Shown in pieces: positions 15,691 to 25,127 of a stretch of DNA of 64,000 nucleotides. Position 1 is the first letter of the stretch, and every line of letters begins with the position of its first letter. The DNA is taken from NCBI RefSeq assembly GCF_003063625.1, contig NZ_CP026604.1, positions 1,116,001 to 1,180,000 of the forward strand, in the 5' to 3' direction. The notes beneath the pieces were generated by a model. That model had not been told where the DNA came from and did no database searches. It was given only the letters and a program-made list of their open reading frames with translations. The stretch is from Saccharobesus litoralis (GTDB lineage Bacteria > Pseudomonadota > Gammaproteobacteria > Enterobacterales > Alteromonadaceae). Position numbers and translations under genes: made by a program.

Positions 15691-18123
15691 ATGACCACAA
15701 ACACTATTAGTAAAATCGCTTTAATCTCTGCTGCCTGTGCGATGACAATCGCATGCTCAGGTGATAAAGCTGAATCAGCAAAAACAGCTGAACAACCCAC
15801 ACCACAACAAGAGTCAGCAAAGCAAGAATCATCAACGCCAAAAACCTTGGTACAACTTTATGATTTTGAAAGTGGTGAGATCCCAGCCACGATCCAACTC
15901 GGTAATGCCACAGCGGAACTTGTCACTGGTCAAGGTGTCACGCAAGGTAAACAGGCGTTAAGAGTGAAATTCAATTCGGCGAAAAACAAATATGCCTCTA
16001 TCTCGTTTACGCCAAAACAGCCATGGGATTGGAGCCAATACGAAAGTTTTAGCATTGCCTTAGATATTGCCAACCAAGGTGAAGTGTCGACCAACTTCAA
16101 ATTTATGGTTGCTGATGTGTCTGGCAGCAACTATACACGTGCCACATCAGTACCGGTTGGTGAGTCAAAAACTTACTACTCAAAAATGCATGGTCATGAT
16201 TTAGGTAGCCCTGATTCTAAACTAGGTGATCAAGTTGAACTAAATCTAAGCTCAGGTTTACGTTCTAACCCTGCTACTTGGCAATCCGATGATGTGCAAT
16301 TTACTTGGATGTGGGGTAACAAAAACCTTAACACCAAAGGCATTAAAAAATTCAGCATCAACTTAGAACAAGTATTACGCGATAAAGAAATCACCATAGA
16401 TAACATTCGCTTGATCGCTAACCCGAAAATGAACCCAGACTTTTTAGCCAATATTGTTGACAAGTTTGGTCAATCATCAAAACAAGAGTTTGAAGAAAAG
16501 GTTCATTCAGAAGCTGAGCTATTAGCAACGCGTGATAAAGAACTAGCACGCTTAAACAATGGTGAAAAGTTAGATGGCCGCTCTAAATACAGCGGTTGGA
16601 AAGATGGCCCTAAACTTAAAGGTACGGGTTATTTCCGCACGGAAAAGGTCGGTGAAAAATGGGCGTTAGTCGATCCTGAAGGTTATCTATTTTTTACCTC
16701 AGGTATTGCCAATGTGCGTATGTCTAACACCACCACAGTGACCGGTTATGATTTTGCAAAAGATGCTATCGCGCAACGTTCTGCCGATAACGTAACGCCT
16801 GAAGATTCCGAAGGCTTAAACCCACCACCAGCTTCGGCTTATCCAACCCGTCATGTTGTTTCTGAAACGCGCAAAAACATGTTTGAGTGGTTGCCAGATT
16901 ATGATCATCCATTAGCGAGCAGCTATGGTTATCGCCGCGAGGTGCATTCAGGCCCAGTTAAACACGGAGAAGTATTTAGCTTTTATATGGCTAACTTAGA
17001 GCGTAAATACGGTGAAACTACGCCATATTCCTATATTGAAGATTGGGGCAAAGTAACAGTTGATCGCATGTTAAGTTGGGGATTCACGTCTTTTGGTAAC
17101 TGGATCGATCCTATTCTGTACGACAATAACCGCTTCCCTTATTTTGCTAATGGTTGGATTATTGGTGACTTTAAACAAGTCTCTTCTGGTAATGACTTCT
17201 GGGGCGGTTTACCAGACGTGTTCGATCCTAAATTTGCTGAACGCGCCGATGTCACCTTAAAAGTCGTCGCCGACGAAGTTAAAGGTAGCCCTTGGTGTGT
17301 GGGTGTATTCGTTGATAACGAAAAGAGTTGGGGTCGCCCTGGCAGTCCTAAATCTGAGTTAGGTATTGTGGTGCACACGCTAAAACGCGATGGTGCCGAT
17401 ACACCAACCAAGAATATGTTCACCGAACAAATGCAGGCCAAATACGGCACGATTGCTAAGTTAAACCAAGCTTGGCAGCTATCATTAGGTTCTTGGGATG
17501 AGTTCCAAAAAGGTGGCTTTAATACCGACCCATCTAATAAAGCTCGTATTGCCGATTACGAACACCTACTTTATTTATATGCCAAAGAGTACTTCCGCAT
17601 TGTCGATGGCGCGTTAGCTAAATACTTACCAAACCATATGTATATGGGAGTACGTTTTGCTAGCTGGGGTATGCCTAAGCCAGTGGTTAAAGCCGCTTCT
17701 GAATATGTTGATGTACTTAGCATGAACGTATACAAAGAAGGCTTAAAACCGCAAACCACCAAGTTTTTAGAAGAACTAGACATGCCAACAGTGATTGGTG
17801 AGTTCCATATCGGTACTACTTCGTCAGGCTTCTTCCACCCTGGTTTAATTGCCGCGGCCGACCAAAAAGATCGAGCGCGTATGTACAAAGAATATATGCA
17901 TTCAGTTATCGACAACAACTATGCGGTAGGTGCGCATTGGTTCCAATATATCGATTCACCAATTACCGGTCGTGCTTACGACGGTGAAAACTACAACATA
18001 GGTTTTGTCTCGGTAACGGATACACCATATAACGCCATGGTAGATGCTGCACGTGAAATGCATGGCAATTTATATCAACGCCGCTTTGGTGATTTAGATA
18101 AGGATAAATTAGCTAAGCAGTAA
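15691..18123 (+). CDS. GH50 family beta-agarase, lipoprotein
   Basis: 810 residues with a lipoprotein signal (lipobox TIAC-S). A CBM-like sandwich starts at about residue 50 (LYDFESGEIPA). The GH50 catalytic TIM barrel begins near 300 with GTGYFRTEKVGEKWALVDPEG and LFFTSGIANVRM. The acid/base Glu is E544 in FVDNEKSW and the nucleophile is E704 in IGEFHIG; their spacing (160) agrees with characterised GH50 agarases. GH50 enzymes cleave agarose or neoagaro-oligosaccharides to neoagarobiose, mostly in exo fashion. The lipid anchor places it on the periplasmic or outer surface, downstream of endo-acting GH86. No ATTGTtwACAAT site is seen directly upstream, so it may be read from the PhoD-like promoter. 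Confidence is high for the family. Confidence 0.92.
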   Translation: MTTNTISKIALISAACAMTIACSGDKAESAKTAEQPTPQQESAKQESSTPKTLVQLYDFESGEIPATIQLGNATAELVTGQGVTQGKQALRVKFNSAKNKYASISFTPKQPWDWSQYESFSIALDIANQGEVSTNFKFMVADVSGSNYTRATSVPVGESKTYYSKMHGHDLGSPDSKLGDQVELNLSSGLRSNPATWQSDDVQFTWMWGNKNLNTKGIKKFSINLEQVLRDKEITIDNIRLIANPKMNPDFLANIVDKFGQSSKQEFEEKVHSEAELLATRDKELARLNNGEKLDGRSKYSGWKDGPKLKGTGYFRTEKVGEKWALVDPEGYLFFTSGIANVRMSNTTTVTGYDFAKDAIAQRSADNVTPEDSEGLNPPPASAYPTRHVVSETRKNMFEWLPDYDHPLASSYGYRREVHSGPVKHGEVFSFYMANLERKYGETTPYSYIEDWGKVTVDRMLSWGFTSFGNWIDPILYDNNRFPYFANGWIIGDFKQVSSGNDFWGGLPDVFDPKFAERADVTLKVVADEVKGSPWCVGVFVDNEKSWGRPGSPKSELGIVVHTLKRDGADTPTKNMFTEQMQAKYGTIAKLNQAWQLSLGSWDEFQKGGFNTDPSNKARIADYEHLLYLYAKEYFRIVDGALAKYLPNHMYMGVRFASWGMPKPVVKAASEYVDVLSMNVYKEGLKPQTTKFLEELDMPTVIGEFHIGTTSSGFFHPGLIAAADQKDRARMYKEYMHSVIDNNYAVGAHWFQYIDSPITGRAYDGENYNIGFVSVTDTPYNAMVDAAREMHGNLYQRRFGDLDKDKLAKQ

Positions 18124-18135
18124 AACGTCATATTC

Positions 18136-18213
18136 GTAGGTTGCCTTGAGCGCAGCGAAACGCAACATGGTTAATTCCAATTGGTGCGGTTCGTGATACT
18201 CACGGCACCCTAC
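18136..18213. repeat. MITE-like intergenic element with GTAGG/CCTAC ends
   Basis: Begins GTAGGTTGCCTTGAGCGCAG and ends CACGGCACCCTAC, with imperfect complementary arms. This is the usual form of short dispersed palindromic elements between genes. It lies between agarase and beta-helix genes. Confidence 0.5.
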
Positions 18214-18239
18214 AAAAAACCAAAATAATAATATAACTC

Positions 18240-18279
18240 GTAAGGCGGCTTACGCTCATACTTCGCTAAACCGCCCTAC
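18240..18279. repeat. Second short inverted repeat, GTAAGGCGG/CCGCCCTAC
   Basis: GTAAGGCGGCTTA pairs with TAAACCGCCCTAC around a 14-base centre. It probably belongs to the same class as the element just upstream, and may also attenuate read-through from the agarase gene. Confidence 0.5.
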
Positions 18280-18396
18280 AAACAATAACAATAAAAACCT
18301 CACCACATATAACAACACACTGGGCTAAGTACGCTAGTGGTTACTCACTCACGCCTGCTTTGCCTTAACTCAGCACTAAAATATTAAAAAACAACA

Positions 18397-20466
18397 ATGA
18401 AATATACACTACTATCAAGCGCTATCGCGCTCGCCTTTAGCTCAACCGCTTTGGCAAAAACGGTATATGTTGCGCCTAATGGCGATGACAGCAACGACGG
18501 TTCACAAAATGCGCCATTTGCGACATTTGCGCAAGCCAACTCAGTGTTAACTGCTGGCGATACTTTAATGATCGCCGGTGGTGAATACCGTCAAACTTTA
18601 AAAATCAGCCAATCTGGCAATGCCGATAATCCGATTAAAGTTCGTGCGTTAAATGATGCTGATGTACTAATCACAGCAACCGAGTCGTTAAGCGGCTGGA
18701 GTCAGCATTCTGGCAATATCTACTCGGCTAGCGTCAATATGACCATAGACCGCGAGTTTCGTCAGGTGTATCACAAAGATAAACTAATGCAGATCGCCCG
18801 TTGGCCAAATGACAGTGACAATGATGTCTTTACTATCGATGCTCACGAGCTCCATGCCAAAGGCTCAGATTCCAGCATTGCAGTTAGCGGCATTCCGAAT
18901 TTAGATTTAACCGGCGGCTATATGTGGTACTTGGGCGAGCATTCAGGTACAAGCTGGACACGCACGATTACGTCAAACAGCCAAAGCCAAATCAACTTTA
19001 CCAAAGTTGATATTACTAAATGGCCATTTAGTAACCATAACCCAAGTAAGAAAATTGATGGTGGTTATGGCCGGTTTTTTGTATTTGGCACCTTAGAGCT
19101 GTTAGATAACGCCAAAGAGTGGTTTTACGACAGCGCAGCACAAACCTTATATTTTCAACCTGCTGATGGCCAACAACCGAGTGATGGCGAGGTTGAGTAC
19201 ACTGCGCGTCAACACACTGTCGAGTTAAACGGCAATTTTATCGATGTTGAAGGCATAGATGTTTGGGGCGGTAACGTTCGACTTGTCGGTAATAATAATC
19301 GATTTGCCGCTGCCAAAATTACACATGGCCGCGAACGCTTAGATGCGCTCAATAACAGCAGTGCACAAATTGGTGATGGCTCAATATATGTTCAAGGCCA
19401 AAATGCCCTAATTGAAAACAATGTACTGCATCACGGTTCAATCAGCGGCATTTTCATTGCCGGCTGGCAAGACAAAGGGAACGGCAGTCAAATAATCGGT
19501 AACGAGATCCGTTACTTCGATACATTAGGCATTCACGCTAGTCCAATCCGCTCTGGCGCTGATAATGTCAAAATATTAAAAAACACTATCTCAGATACAG
19601 GCCGTGATGGCATGTACGTTTCTGGCACCGACAGTGAAATTGCTTACAACGATGTCTCTCGTAATGCATTAATTAATAATGACGGCGGGCTGTTTTACAC
19701 CGTTGGTAATAAAGAGCCGAGGAATATTGAAATTCACCACAACTGGTGGCACGACGCCGTGGTACGCGACTACAACGACAACCGCATTGCCGGTATCTAT
19801 TTAGATAACAACAGTAAAGGCTTCTTAGTTCATCACAATGTGGTGTGGAATGTACCTTGGAGCGCCCTGCAACTGAATTGGGACAACTGGGACAACCATA
19901 TTTATCACAACACCTTTATTGACGCTGAAAAAGCCATGGGCGAATGGATAAATGGTCACAACCCACGAGATAACCGCGTTTGGAACAATTTCAGTAATAA
20001 ACTCGACTGGATCCAAAGTGCCGCTTACGACTTAGACAGCAACCTCATAGATGAAAATGTTCAACAGTTAGTCGACCCAAGTAAATTGAGCTTTATGCCA
20101 AAGCAAGGCTCAGATTTATTAGACAAAGCTCGCACTATAGATGACTTTACCAAACCGTTTACCGGCCCAGCTCCAGATATTGGTGCTTATGAAGCAGGCG
20201 GTATTGCATGGACAGCTGGAGTTAATGCGATTGAAGATAAGTGTGTAGAGTGTAAATCAGATCCCACTAGCGAGCCGGTATTTGGTGCTGTAGAACCCAC
20301 GCCTGATCCTGATCCTGACCCGACACCAGAACCCGATCCTACGCCAGCCCCAACGCCGGATCCAAAACCTGATCCGGAACCAGAAACATCGTCTAGCTCG
20401 GGCGGCGGTAGCTTAGGTTTTACAGCCCTGTTATTAGCTTGGATTGGCTTACGTCGTAGAGGTTAA
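18397..20466 (+). CDS. Secreted right-handed beta-helix protein with GlyGly-CTERM anchor
   Basis: 689 residues with a signal peptide (STALA-KTV). The start YVAPNGDDSNDGSQNAPFATF is the DUF1565-like entry to a right-handed parallel beta-helix, and long rungs follow (NNVLHHGSISGIFIAGW, IEIHHNWWHDAVV, GFLVHHNVVWNVPW). This fold is shared by polysaccharide lyases and several glycosidases. The C-terminus has a Pro/Asp linker (repeats of PDPDP) and SSSSGGGSLGF, a hydrophobic helix and RRRG, i.e. a GlyGly-CTERM signal processed by rhombosortase. A paralogue with the same helix domain is at 28605-32009. It may be a new agar/porphyran-active enzyme, but no catalytic family is recognised and a binding role is possible. 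Confidence 0.75.
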   Translation: MKYTLLSSAIALAFSSTALAKTVYVAPNGDDSNDGSQNAPFATFAQANSVLTAGDTLMIAGGEYRQTLKISQSGNADNPIKVRALNDADVLITATESLSGWSQHSGNIYSASVNMTIDREFRQVYHKDKLMQIARWPNDSDNDVFTIDAHELHAKGSDSSIAVSGIPNLDLTGGYMWYLGEHSGTSWTRTITSNSQSQINFTKVDITKWPFSNHNPSKKIDGGYGRFFVFGTLELLDNAKEWFYDSAAQTLYFQPADGQQPSDGEVEYTARQHTVELNGNFIDVEGIDVWGGNVRLVGNNNRFAAAKITHGRERLDALNNSSAQIGDGSIYVQGQNALIENNVLHHGSISGIFIAGWQDKGNGSQIIGNEIRYFDTLGIHASPIRSGADNVKILKNTISDTGRDGMYVSGTDSEIAYNDVSRNALINNDGGLFYTVGNKEPRNIEIHHNWWHDAVVRDYNDNRIAGIYLDNNSKGFLVHHNVVWNVPWSALQLNWDNWDNHIYHNTFIDAEKAMGEWINGHNPRDNRVWNNFSNKLDWIQSAAYDLDSNLIDENVQQLVDPSKLSFMPKQGSDLLDKARTIDDFTKPFTGPAPDIGAYEAGGIAWTAGVNAIEDKCVECKSDPTSEPVFGAVEPTPDPDPDPTPEPDPTPAPTPDPKPDPEPETSSSSGGGSLGFTALLLAWIGLRRRG

Positions 20467-20487
20467 TTGAAGTACTTTTAAAACGTT

Positions 20488-20507
20488 GCCGGACAAGCGC
20501 GTCCGGC
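20488..20507. terminator. Hairpin between convergent genes, likely bidirectional terminator
   Basis: GCCGGAC/GTCCGGC stem with a 6-base loop between the beta-helix gene and the convergent small lipoprotein gene. The T-tract is weak in both directions. Confidence 0.5.
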
Positions 20508-20523
20508 ATTTAAGAGTTTATGA

Positions 20524-20781
20524 TTAAATACCAAAAATAAAATCGAACAAAGAGTCCATCAATGAATCGGTATGCCGTTGGATATGTTTTGCTTTTCGCT
20601 GCTTGGTCTTTTGAGCCATGCAACGTTTATAATCCTCACGCGCGGTTACATTGAGCTTATCTTTTTTATAAGCCATTTGACGGCAAGTATCAATATCTTC
20701 AGCGTTACCATAAAGGCTGGTACAGGATACCAAACTAGTAAAAACCGCCGCCGTTAATATGCCTTTAACCACTTTCAACAT
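20524..20781 (-). CDS. Small hypothetical lipoprotein
   Basis: 85 residues with a lipoprotein signal (lipobox LVSC-T). The mature part is charged, with two cysteines (DTCRQMAYKK and KRCMAQK) spaced 22 apart and a C-terminal amphipathic helix. AAGGAT upstream of the ATG is a proper ribosome site, which supports a real gene. No family is recognised. It is convergent with the beta-helix gene and co-directional with the GH86 gene, from which it is separated by ~170 bp of hairpin-containing sequence. Confidence 0.65.
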   Translation of the reverse strand: MLKVVKGILTAAVFTSLVSCTSLYGNAEDIDTCRQMAYKKDKLNVTAREDYKRCMAQKTKQRKAKHIQRHTDSLMDSLFDFIFGI

Positions 20782-20915
20782 ATATCCTTAACAATGCGAA
20801 TTTCGATTGCTTTAGTATTGATTAATTTGGCTTGAGTTATTGTATCCGAGTGTAACTGAAAGTAAGTATATTCAAACCGCTTTATTGGCGGGCATTTATG
20901 CTGGCAGAGCCCAAA

Positions 20916-20939
20916 AGAGCAAGACTGAAGTCTTGCTCT
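20916..20939 (-). terminator. Terminator of the GH86 gene
   Basis: Perfect 11-bp stem AGAGCAAGACT/AGTCTTGCTCT with a 2-base centre, followed in the minus direction by TTTT. It lies 11 bp after the GH86 stop codon. Confidence 0.75.
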
Positions 20940-20950
20940 ACAAGTTTACC

Positions 20951-22813
20951 CTATCGGGTAACATTACGACTCTGTTCAAATACCTGTATCGCCACACTAC
21001 TTACGGTTCCGCCGGTTTGTGCATAACGCAATTGCACTGTGTTGTTGGCAGCTTGTAAATCTGCGTAGTTAATAGGCACTTCAATCAAACCAAAGAACTG
21101 ATTCCAAGTAGACTGATCGTAACCTTTCCAGTCACTAGGTAATACGTTGACCTCTTTACCATTGATAAATACGCGATCTGGCACCACTGGTTTGCCGTGT
21201 TCACGGTTAACCCCGATACGTAATACCGCTTCACCATTATTGGTAGCTAAATTTAAGTTTTTAACTGGAAAGCTAATATTGGTATTAGCGGCAGCAATCG
21301 GCTGTAAATACTTGGTTGAGTAATATTTTGTTTCTTTTGATGTATGGTTCAAATTAAGATTTTGGCTAAAGGTGTATTCCAAAATCATGGTGCCGTTAGC
21401 TGGAATATTCTTGCTAGTATTTGCGCCAACCGGAATATCTTCTTGGTATAAAGGCTCATTATTAGCGTTGGAATATAAACGACGCATTTTCACGTTGCTA
21501 ACCGGCTTACCATTAAACAAGTTGACATCAACTGTCACTAACTCATTTTCTAGGTTATTAACAATAACGTAAGCTTTGTTATTTTTAACATAGGCATCAA
21601 CTTGCACATCAGGATCGGCAGACCAAGTATCAACTCGTGTACCTTCAACTTTTTTCCACAACTTGTAAAAATCAAGCTTACGGGTAAAGGTGCCATCATC
21701 ATTCAACAAACGCGTTTGGTCATAATGCAGAATGAAAGGTGTCGCGGCTAAAATTTTGTTCGGGCGTTCTAATAGTTGCAGCAACATACCGTTAAAAGCC
21801 GCCATATTCTCCCAATCGGCTTCTAACTGACTCTTGAATAGGTGATCTTTACCCAAAGTACCATATTCAGATACCAAAAATGGCTTCTCGGTTTGCCAAC
21901 CAGCGACACCTGGGTTTTCCAGTTTTTTGATATGGGTATACGCTTCAATTAAATCTAAGATAGCTTCATTTTGACTACCACGTAAAAACTGATCATCTTC
22001 ACGGCTGGTTAAGTCATATAAATGCAGCGAGAAGAAATCCATATCGGCACCCGCGGTGTCCATAAAGGCCTTCATGTTCAAATCCCAATCTGCGAAATCG
22101 TTACGCCACCAACGCGGCAAGGCCGTGGTATAACCGCCAACTTTGACATCAGGATGGGAAGCTTGCAGTTTTTGCGCAACTTTAGCATGACCTTCCCAGA
22201 TTTTTTCCCGAGTTAAGCCCGGCAAATAATCCGCGTTATTCGGATCCAACATAAACAAAGGTTCGTTTACCACTTCTAAAAAGGTGGGTTTATTAACATT
22301 GTTATCGAAAAACTTAGTTAAATAATGCTGATAGTATTTAGCTAACGCATCATAATTGTTGAGCCCCATGTTCCAGCCATTTAACTGATTCCCCGGAAAA
22401 CGTTTTTTCTGGATCCCTACGGTTTGATAAGTCGCTCGATGCTTGTTGGCATGCGACCAACTATTAAAGTTGGCTTTAAAACCAGCCGCATAACTGTCTA
22501 AATCATTTGGGTCGACATAGCCGGGAAAAGATGGGTTTTCATCTACATTGGCAGCTACGTACGACAAACTACCCGTCGCCCGCCCAACATGAATATCTTG
22601 ATCTTCAAAAAAGGCATCACGCTGATTAATCGTTGGCCATTGTTGTGATGAAAGCGAACCATGAAAACGAATATATTTTTCACGCGAAAAATCCTGTTCA
22701 CCACCCACAGAATGAACCATATCTAAATTGACATCGACATCAATATTCGCTGCGTTTACCGCGTTAGCAGACAATAGTGATGCAATAGTTAGTGCTAATG
22801 TTTTTATCTTCAT
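20951..22813 (-). CDS. GH86 family beta-agarase or beta-porphyranase
   Basis: 620 residues with a signal peptide (NAVNA-ANI). The TIM-barrel starts with VDVNLDMVHSVGGEQDF and IRFHGSL. The acid/base is E184 in VVNEP and the nucleophile E316 in PFLVSEYG, the positions expected for clan GH-A family GH86. After residue ~400 come two beta-sandwich domains (VIVNNLENE, FINGKEVNVLP), the usual GH86 layout. Family members are endo-acting on agarose or porphyran; the sequence alone does not settle which, though the nearby sulfatase suggests a sulfated (porphyran-type) substrate. It is divergent from the sulfatase gene with a shared control region holding two operator-like palindromes. Confidence 0.9.
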   Translation of the reverse strand: MKIKTLALTIASLLSANAVNAANIDVDVNLDMVHSVGGEQDFSREKYIRFHGSLSSQQWPTINQRDAFFEDQDIHVGRATGSLSYVAANVDENPSFPGYVDPNDLDSYAAGFKANFNSWSHANKHRATYQTVGIQKKRFPGNQLNGWNMGLNNYDALAKYYQHYLTKFFDNNVNKPTFLEVVNEPLFMLDPNNADYLPGLTREKIWEGHAKVAQKLQASHPDVKVGGYTTALPRWWRNDFADWDLNMKAFMDTAGADMDFFSLHLYDLTSREDDQFLRGSQNEAILDLIEAYTHIKKLENPGVAGWQTEKPFLVSEYGTLGKDHLFKSQLEADWENMAAFNGMLLQLLERPNKILAATPFILHYDQTRLLNDDGTFTRKLDFYKLWKKVEGTRVDTWSADPDVQVDAYVKNNKAYVIVNNLENELVTVDVNLFNGKPVSNVKMRRLYSNANNEPLYQEDIPVGANTSKNIPANGTMILEYTFSQNLNLNHTSKETKYYSTKYLQPIAAANTNISFPVKNLNLATNNGEAVLRIGVNREHGKPVVPDRVFINGKEVNVLPSDWKGYDQSTWNQFFGLIEVPINYADLQAANNTVQLRYAQTGGTVSSVAIQVFEQSRNVTR

Positions 22814-22973
22814 TGCTAGTGCTCTCGTTTTGAAATTGTTGTTTTTAAGCCGTTGAATCTTTTGTAACTATCCTTGTAGCTCATATCCAATAAGACTTAA
22901 TGAGACATTTTGTTGACACATTGCGATCTTTAATTGACTCTTTTTGATGCCAACAAGCTGATGATAACAACAA

Positions 22974-22985
22974 TTTGTTAACAAT
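22974..22985. promoter_or_regulatory. Putative GntR-type operator, site 4
   Basis: TTTGTTAACAAT, one mismatch to the perfect palindrome, about 160 bp upstream of the GH86 start. Confidence 0.55.
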
Positions 22986-23147
22986 CAACTATTATTATCG
23001 CAAAAAGCTAATTTTTAATATAAGCAAAGCATAGTAATGGATAATTAATTACAGAGCGCTAATAGATTAAATATAAAGGGTTTAGCAGAGGCAATACAAA
23101 AACACACATTTGAAATTAGAAATTTATTTTTGATTTAAGCTTTACAT

Positions 23148-23159
23148 ACTGTTAACAAT
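23148..23159. promoter_or_regulatory. Putative GntR-type operator, site 5
   Basis: ACTGTTAACAAT, one mismatch, about 67 bp upstream of the sulfatase start. Confidence 0.5.
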
Positions 23160-23225
23160 ATCGTGTATAGTAAACTTCATAATAACTCAATTAAAAATCA
23201 TAATAACTCAACGTGGAAGATAAGT

Positions 23226-24899
23226 ATGCGATACTCAAGTAAACAATTTAAACGACAGCTAGCCCGAGCCTGCACTTGCTTAAGCCTGTTAACTATAGTC
23301 GCCGCCTGCGGCAATCAACAGCCTAGCGCAACTAACACAACATCTCCTGTCGCTCAGAGCAAACCAACACAATATAATATTTTGTATATTATGTCGGATG
23401 ACCATACCGCGTCAGCGATTGGTGCCTATCAATCACGTTTAGCCCGTCTTAACCCAACACCAAACATAGATCAGCTAGCCAGTGAAGGGACATTGTTCGA
23501 GAATGTATTCGCCACTAACTCTATATGTACGCCTAGCCGAGCATCGGTATTAACCGGTCAATATCCACAAACTAACGGTGTTTTAGACTTAAACGGCACT
23601 ATCCCTACCGAAAAACAGCATTTAGCCCGATTAATGGGTGAAGCTGGCTATGAAACGGCGATGATAGGTAAATGGCATTTACGTGAAGAACCAGGCGCAT
23701 TTGATTATTACAAAGTATTGCCAGAACAAGGCTTGTATTTTGACCCAGTATTGCGAGATAAAAACCAAGGTAAATGGCCACATAACGAGGTTACCATTAA
23801 AGGACATTCTTCAGATGTGGTTACCGATATTTCAATAAATTGGCTTAAAAACCGTAAAACCGATAAGCCATTTTTCTTGATGCATCACTTTAAAGCGCCG
23901 CATGATATGTTTGAGTACGCGCCGCGTTATGAAGATTTTTTAAAAGGTGTGCATATTCCTGAGCCCTCTAGTTTATATGCGCAAACCCGCTTTGGTTCAA
24001 AAGCAACCCGTGGTGAGAACGACAGTATGCTTCACGAGTTGGGTACGTCAATTTCAAAACGTAATCCGCGCCGCAACATGGGCATTCATATGGAGATCGA
24101 CGCCAATTTAAGTGACGACGAATACACCCATCAAGCATATCAAGAATACTTACGCCGTTATTTACGCACTGTTAAAGGTGTCGACGACAACTTTGGCCGC
24201 CTTATTGACCATCTTAAGCAAACCGGTCAATACGACAATACCATTATCATTTACACCAGTGACCAAGGCATGATGCTGGGTGAACATGATTATATCGACA
24301 AGCGCTGGATGTATGACGAATCCATGCGTATGCCATTTATTGTCCGCCACCCTGGTAAGAGTCATGCGCCGAAAAAAGCCGATGTCATCGCTAACAACAC
24401 TGACTTTGCGCCATTTATGTTAGAACTGGCTGGCAGCAAGGCACCTGAATTTATGCAAGGAATGAGTTTTGCGCCAGTGTTAGATAACCAACCATTACAA
24501 AACTGGCGTAAAGGCACCTACTACCGCTATTGGATGCACCGCGCGCATCACGATGTGCCTGCGCATTTTGGTATTCGCACTAAGCAATACAAGCTGATCT
24601 TCTTCTATGCGGTAAACAATGATCTAAACTTCCAACAAACCGACAAAGTTTACTACGGTATGGATTGGAGCCGTAAAGATGGGGTGATCCCAGCCAAAAC
24701 ACCGACGCCCGTCGCCTGGGAGCTATACGATATGCTAAATGACCCAGACGAAATGGTAAATTTGTATAACGATCCGCAATACAAAGACATCATTAAAGAA
24801 TTAAAAGCAGAGTTAAAACACCAACGCGAATCACTTAACGAAACTGATGCAAAGTACCCGCATATTCAACAAGTTATCGCTAAACACTGGGATGATTAG
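23226..24899 (+). CDS. S1 family formylglycine sulfatase, lipoprotein
   Basis: 557 residues from the ATG at 23226, preceded by GGAAGA at the right distance; a GTG at 23163 would add 21 residues before the signal. The lipobox is VAAC-G. NILYIMSDDH carries the first metal aspartates. C101 in SICTPSRAS is the cysteine converted to formylglycine, GKWHL is the conserved substrate-side lysine and histidine, and YTSDQGMMLGEH the later metal/His motif. These make an active type I sulfatase. In agarocolloid loci such enzymes remove 6-O sulfate from L-galactose units of porphyran or related groups. A maturase is not in the window. It is divergent from GH86 and carries its own putative operator. Position specificity is not determinable here. 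Confidence 0.92.
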   Translation: MRYSSKQFKRQLARACTCLSLLTIVAACGNQQPSATNTTSPVAQSKPTQYNILYIMSDDHTASAIGAYQSRLARLNPTPNIDQLASEGTLFENVFATNSICTPSRASVLTGQYPQTNGVLDLNGTIPTEKQHLARLMGEAGYETAMIGKWHLREEPGAFDYYKVLPEQGLYFDPVLRDKNQGKWPHNEVTIKGHSSDVVTDISINWLKNRKTDKPFFLMHHFKAPHDMFEYAPRYEDFLKGVHIPEPSSLYAQTRFGSKATRGENDSMLHELGTSISKRNPRRNMGIHMEIDANLSDDEYTHQAYQEYLRRYLRTVKGVDDNFGRLIDHLKQTGQYDNTIIIYTSDQGMMLGEHDYIDKRWMYDESMRMPFIVRHPGKSHAPKKADVIANNTDFAPFMLELAGSKAPEFMQGMSFAPVLDNQPLQNWRKGTYYRYWMHRAHHDVPAHFGIRTKQYKLIFFYAVNNDLNFQQTDKVYYGMDWSRKDGVIPAKTPTPVAWELYDMLNDPDEMVNLYNDPQYKDIIKELKAELKHQRESLNETDAKYPHIQQVIAKHWDD

Positions 24900-24914
24900 A
24901 ACTGGTTAATACTC

Positions 24915-25002
24915 GCTCTTTTGTGGGCGAGCATTCATGCTTGCAGAGCTCGCAAACTGCTCTCTTGTAGGCGAGCATTCATGCTTGCAGAGCCTGCAAA
25001 CT
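24915..25002. repeat. Tandem duplication, 44-bp unit x 2
   Basis: Two near-identical 44-bp units (core GGCGAGCATTCATGCTTGC) lie head-to-tail between the sulfatase and the Asp-box protein, with 3-4 differences. Each unit contains the palindrome GAGCATTCATGCTTGCAG-like stem. A related piece occurs near 20887-20910. Confidence 0.7.
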
Positions 25003-25072
25003 GCTCTCTCTCACTTTACAATATTTACACTACTTTTCGCCACTCTGCTTGTGATAATAGATCTATCTATTT

Positions 25073-25084
25073 ATTGTTAACAAT
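25073..25084. promoter_or_regulatory. Putative GntR-type operator, site 6
   Basis: ATTGTTAACAAT, perfect palindrome, 44 bp upstream of the Asp-box protein start. Confidence 0.62.
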
Positions 25085-25127
25085 CTATAATTGTCAAAAT
25101 TTAAATATAAAAATCGCCGCGAGAACT

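Larger units (their letters stand above)
22814..23225. promoter_or_regulatory. Divergent control region of GH86 and sulfatase genes
   Basis: About 410 bp, AT-rich, without a credible gene. It contains operator-like palindromes at 22974-22985 and 23148-23159, one near each promoter. Confidence 0.6.
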
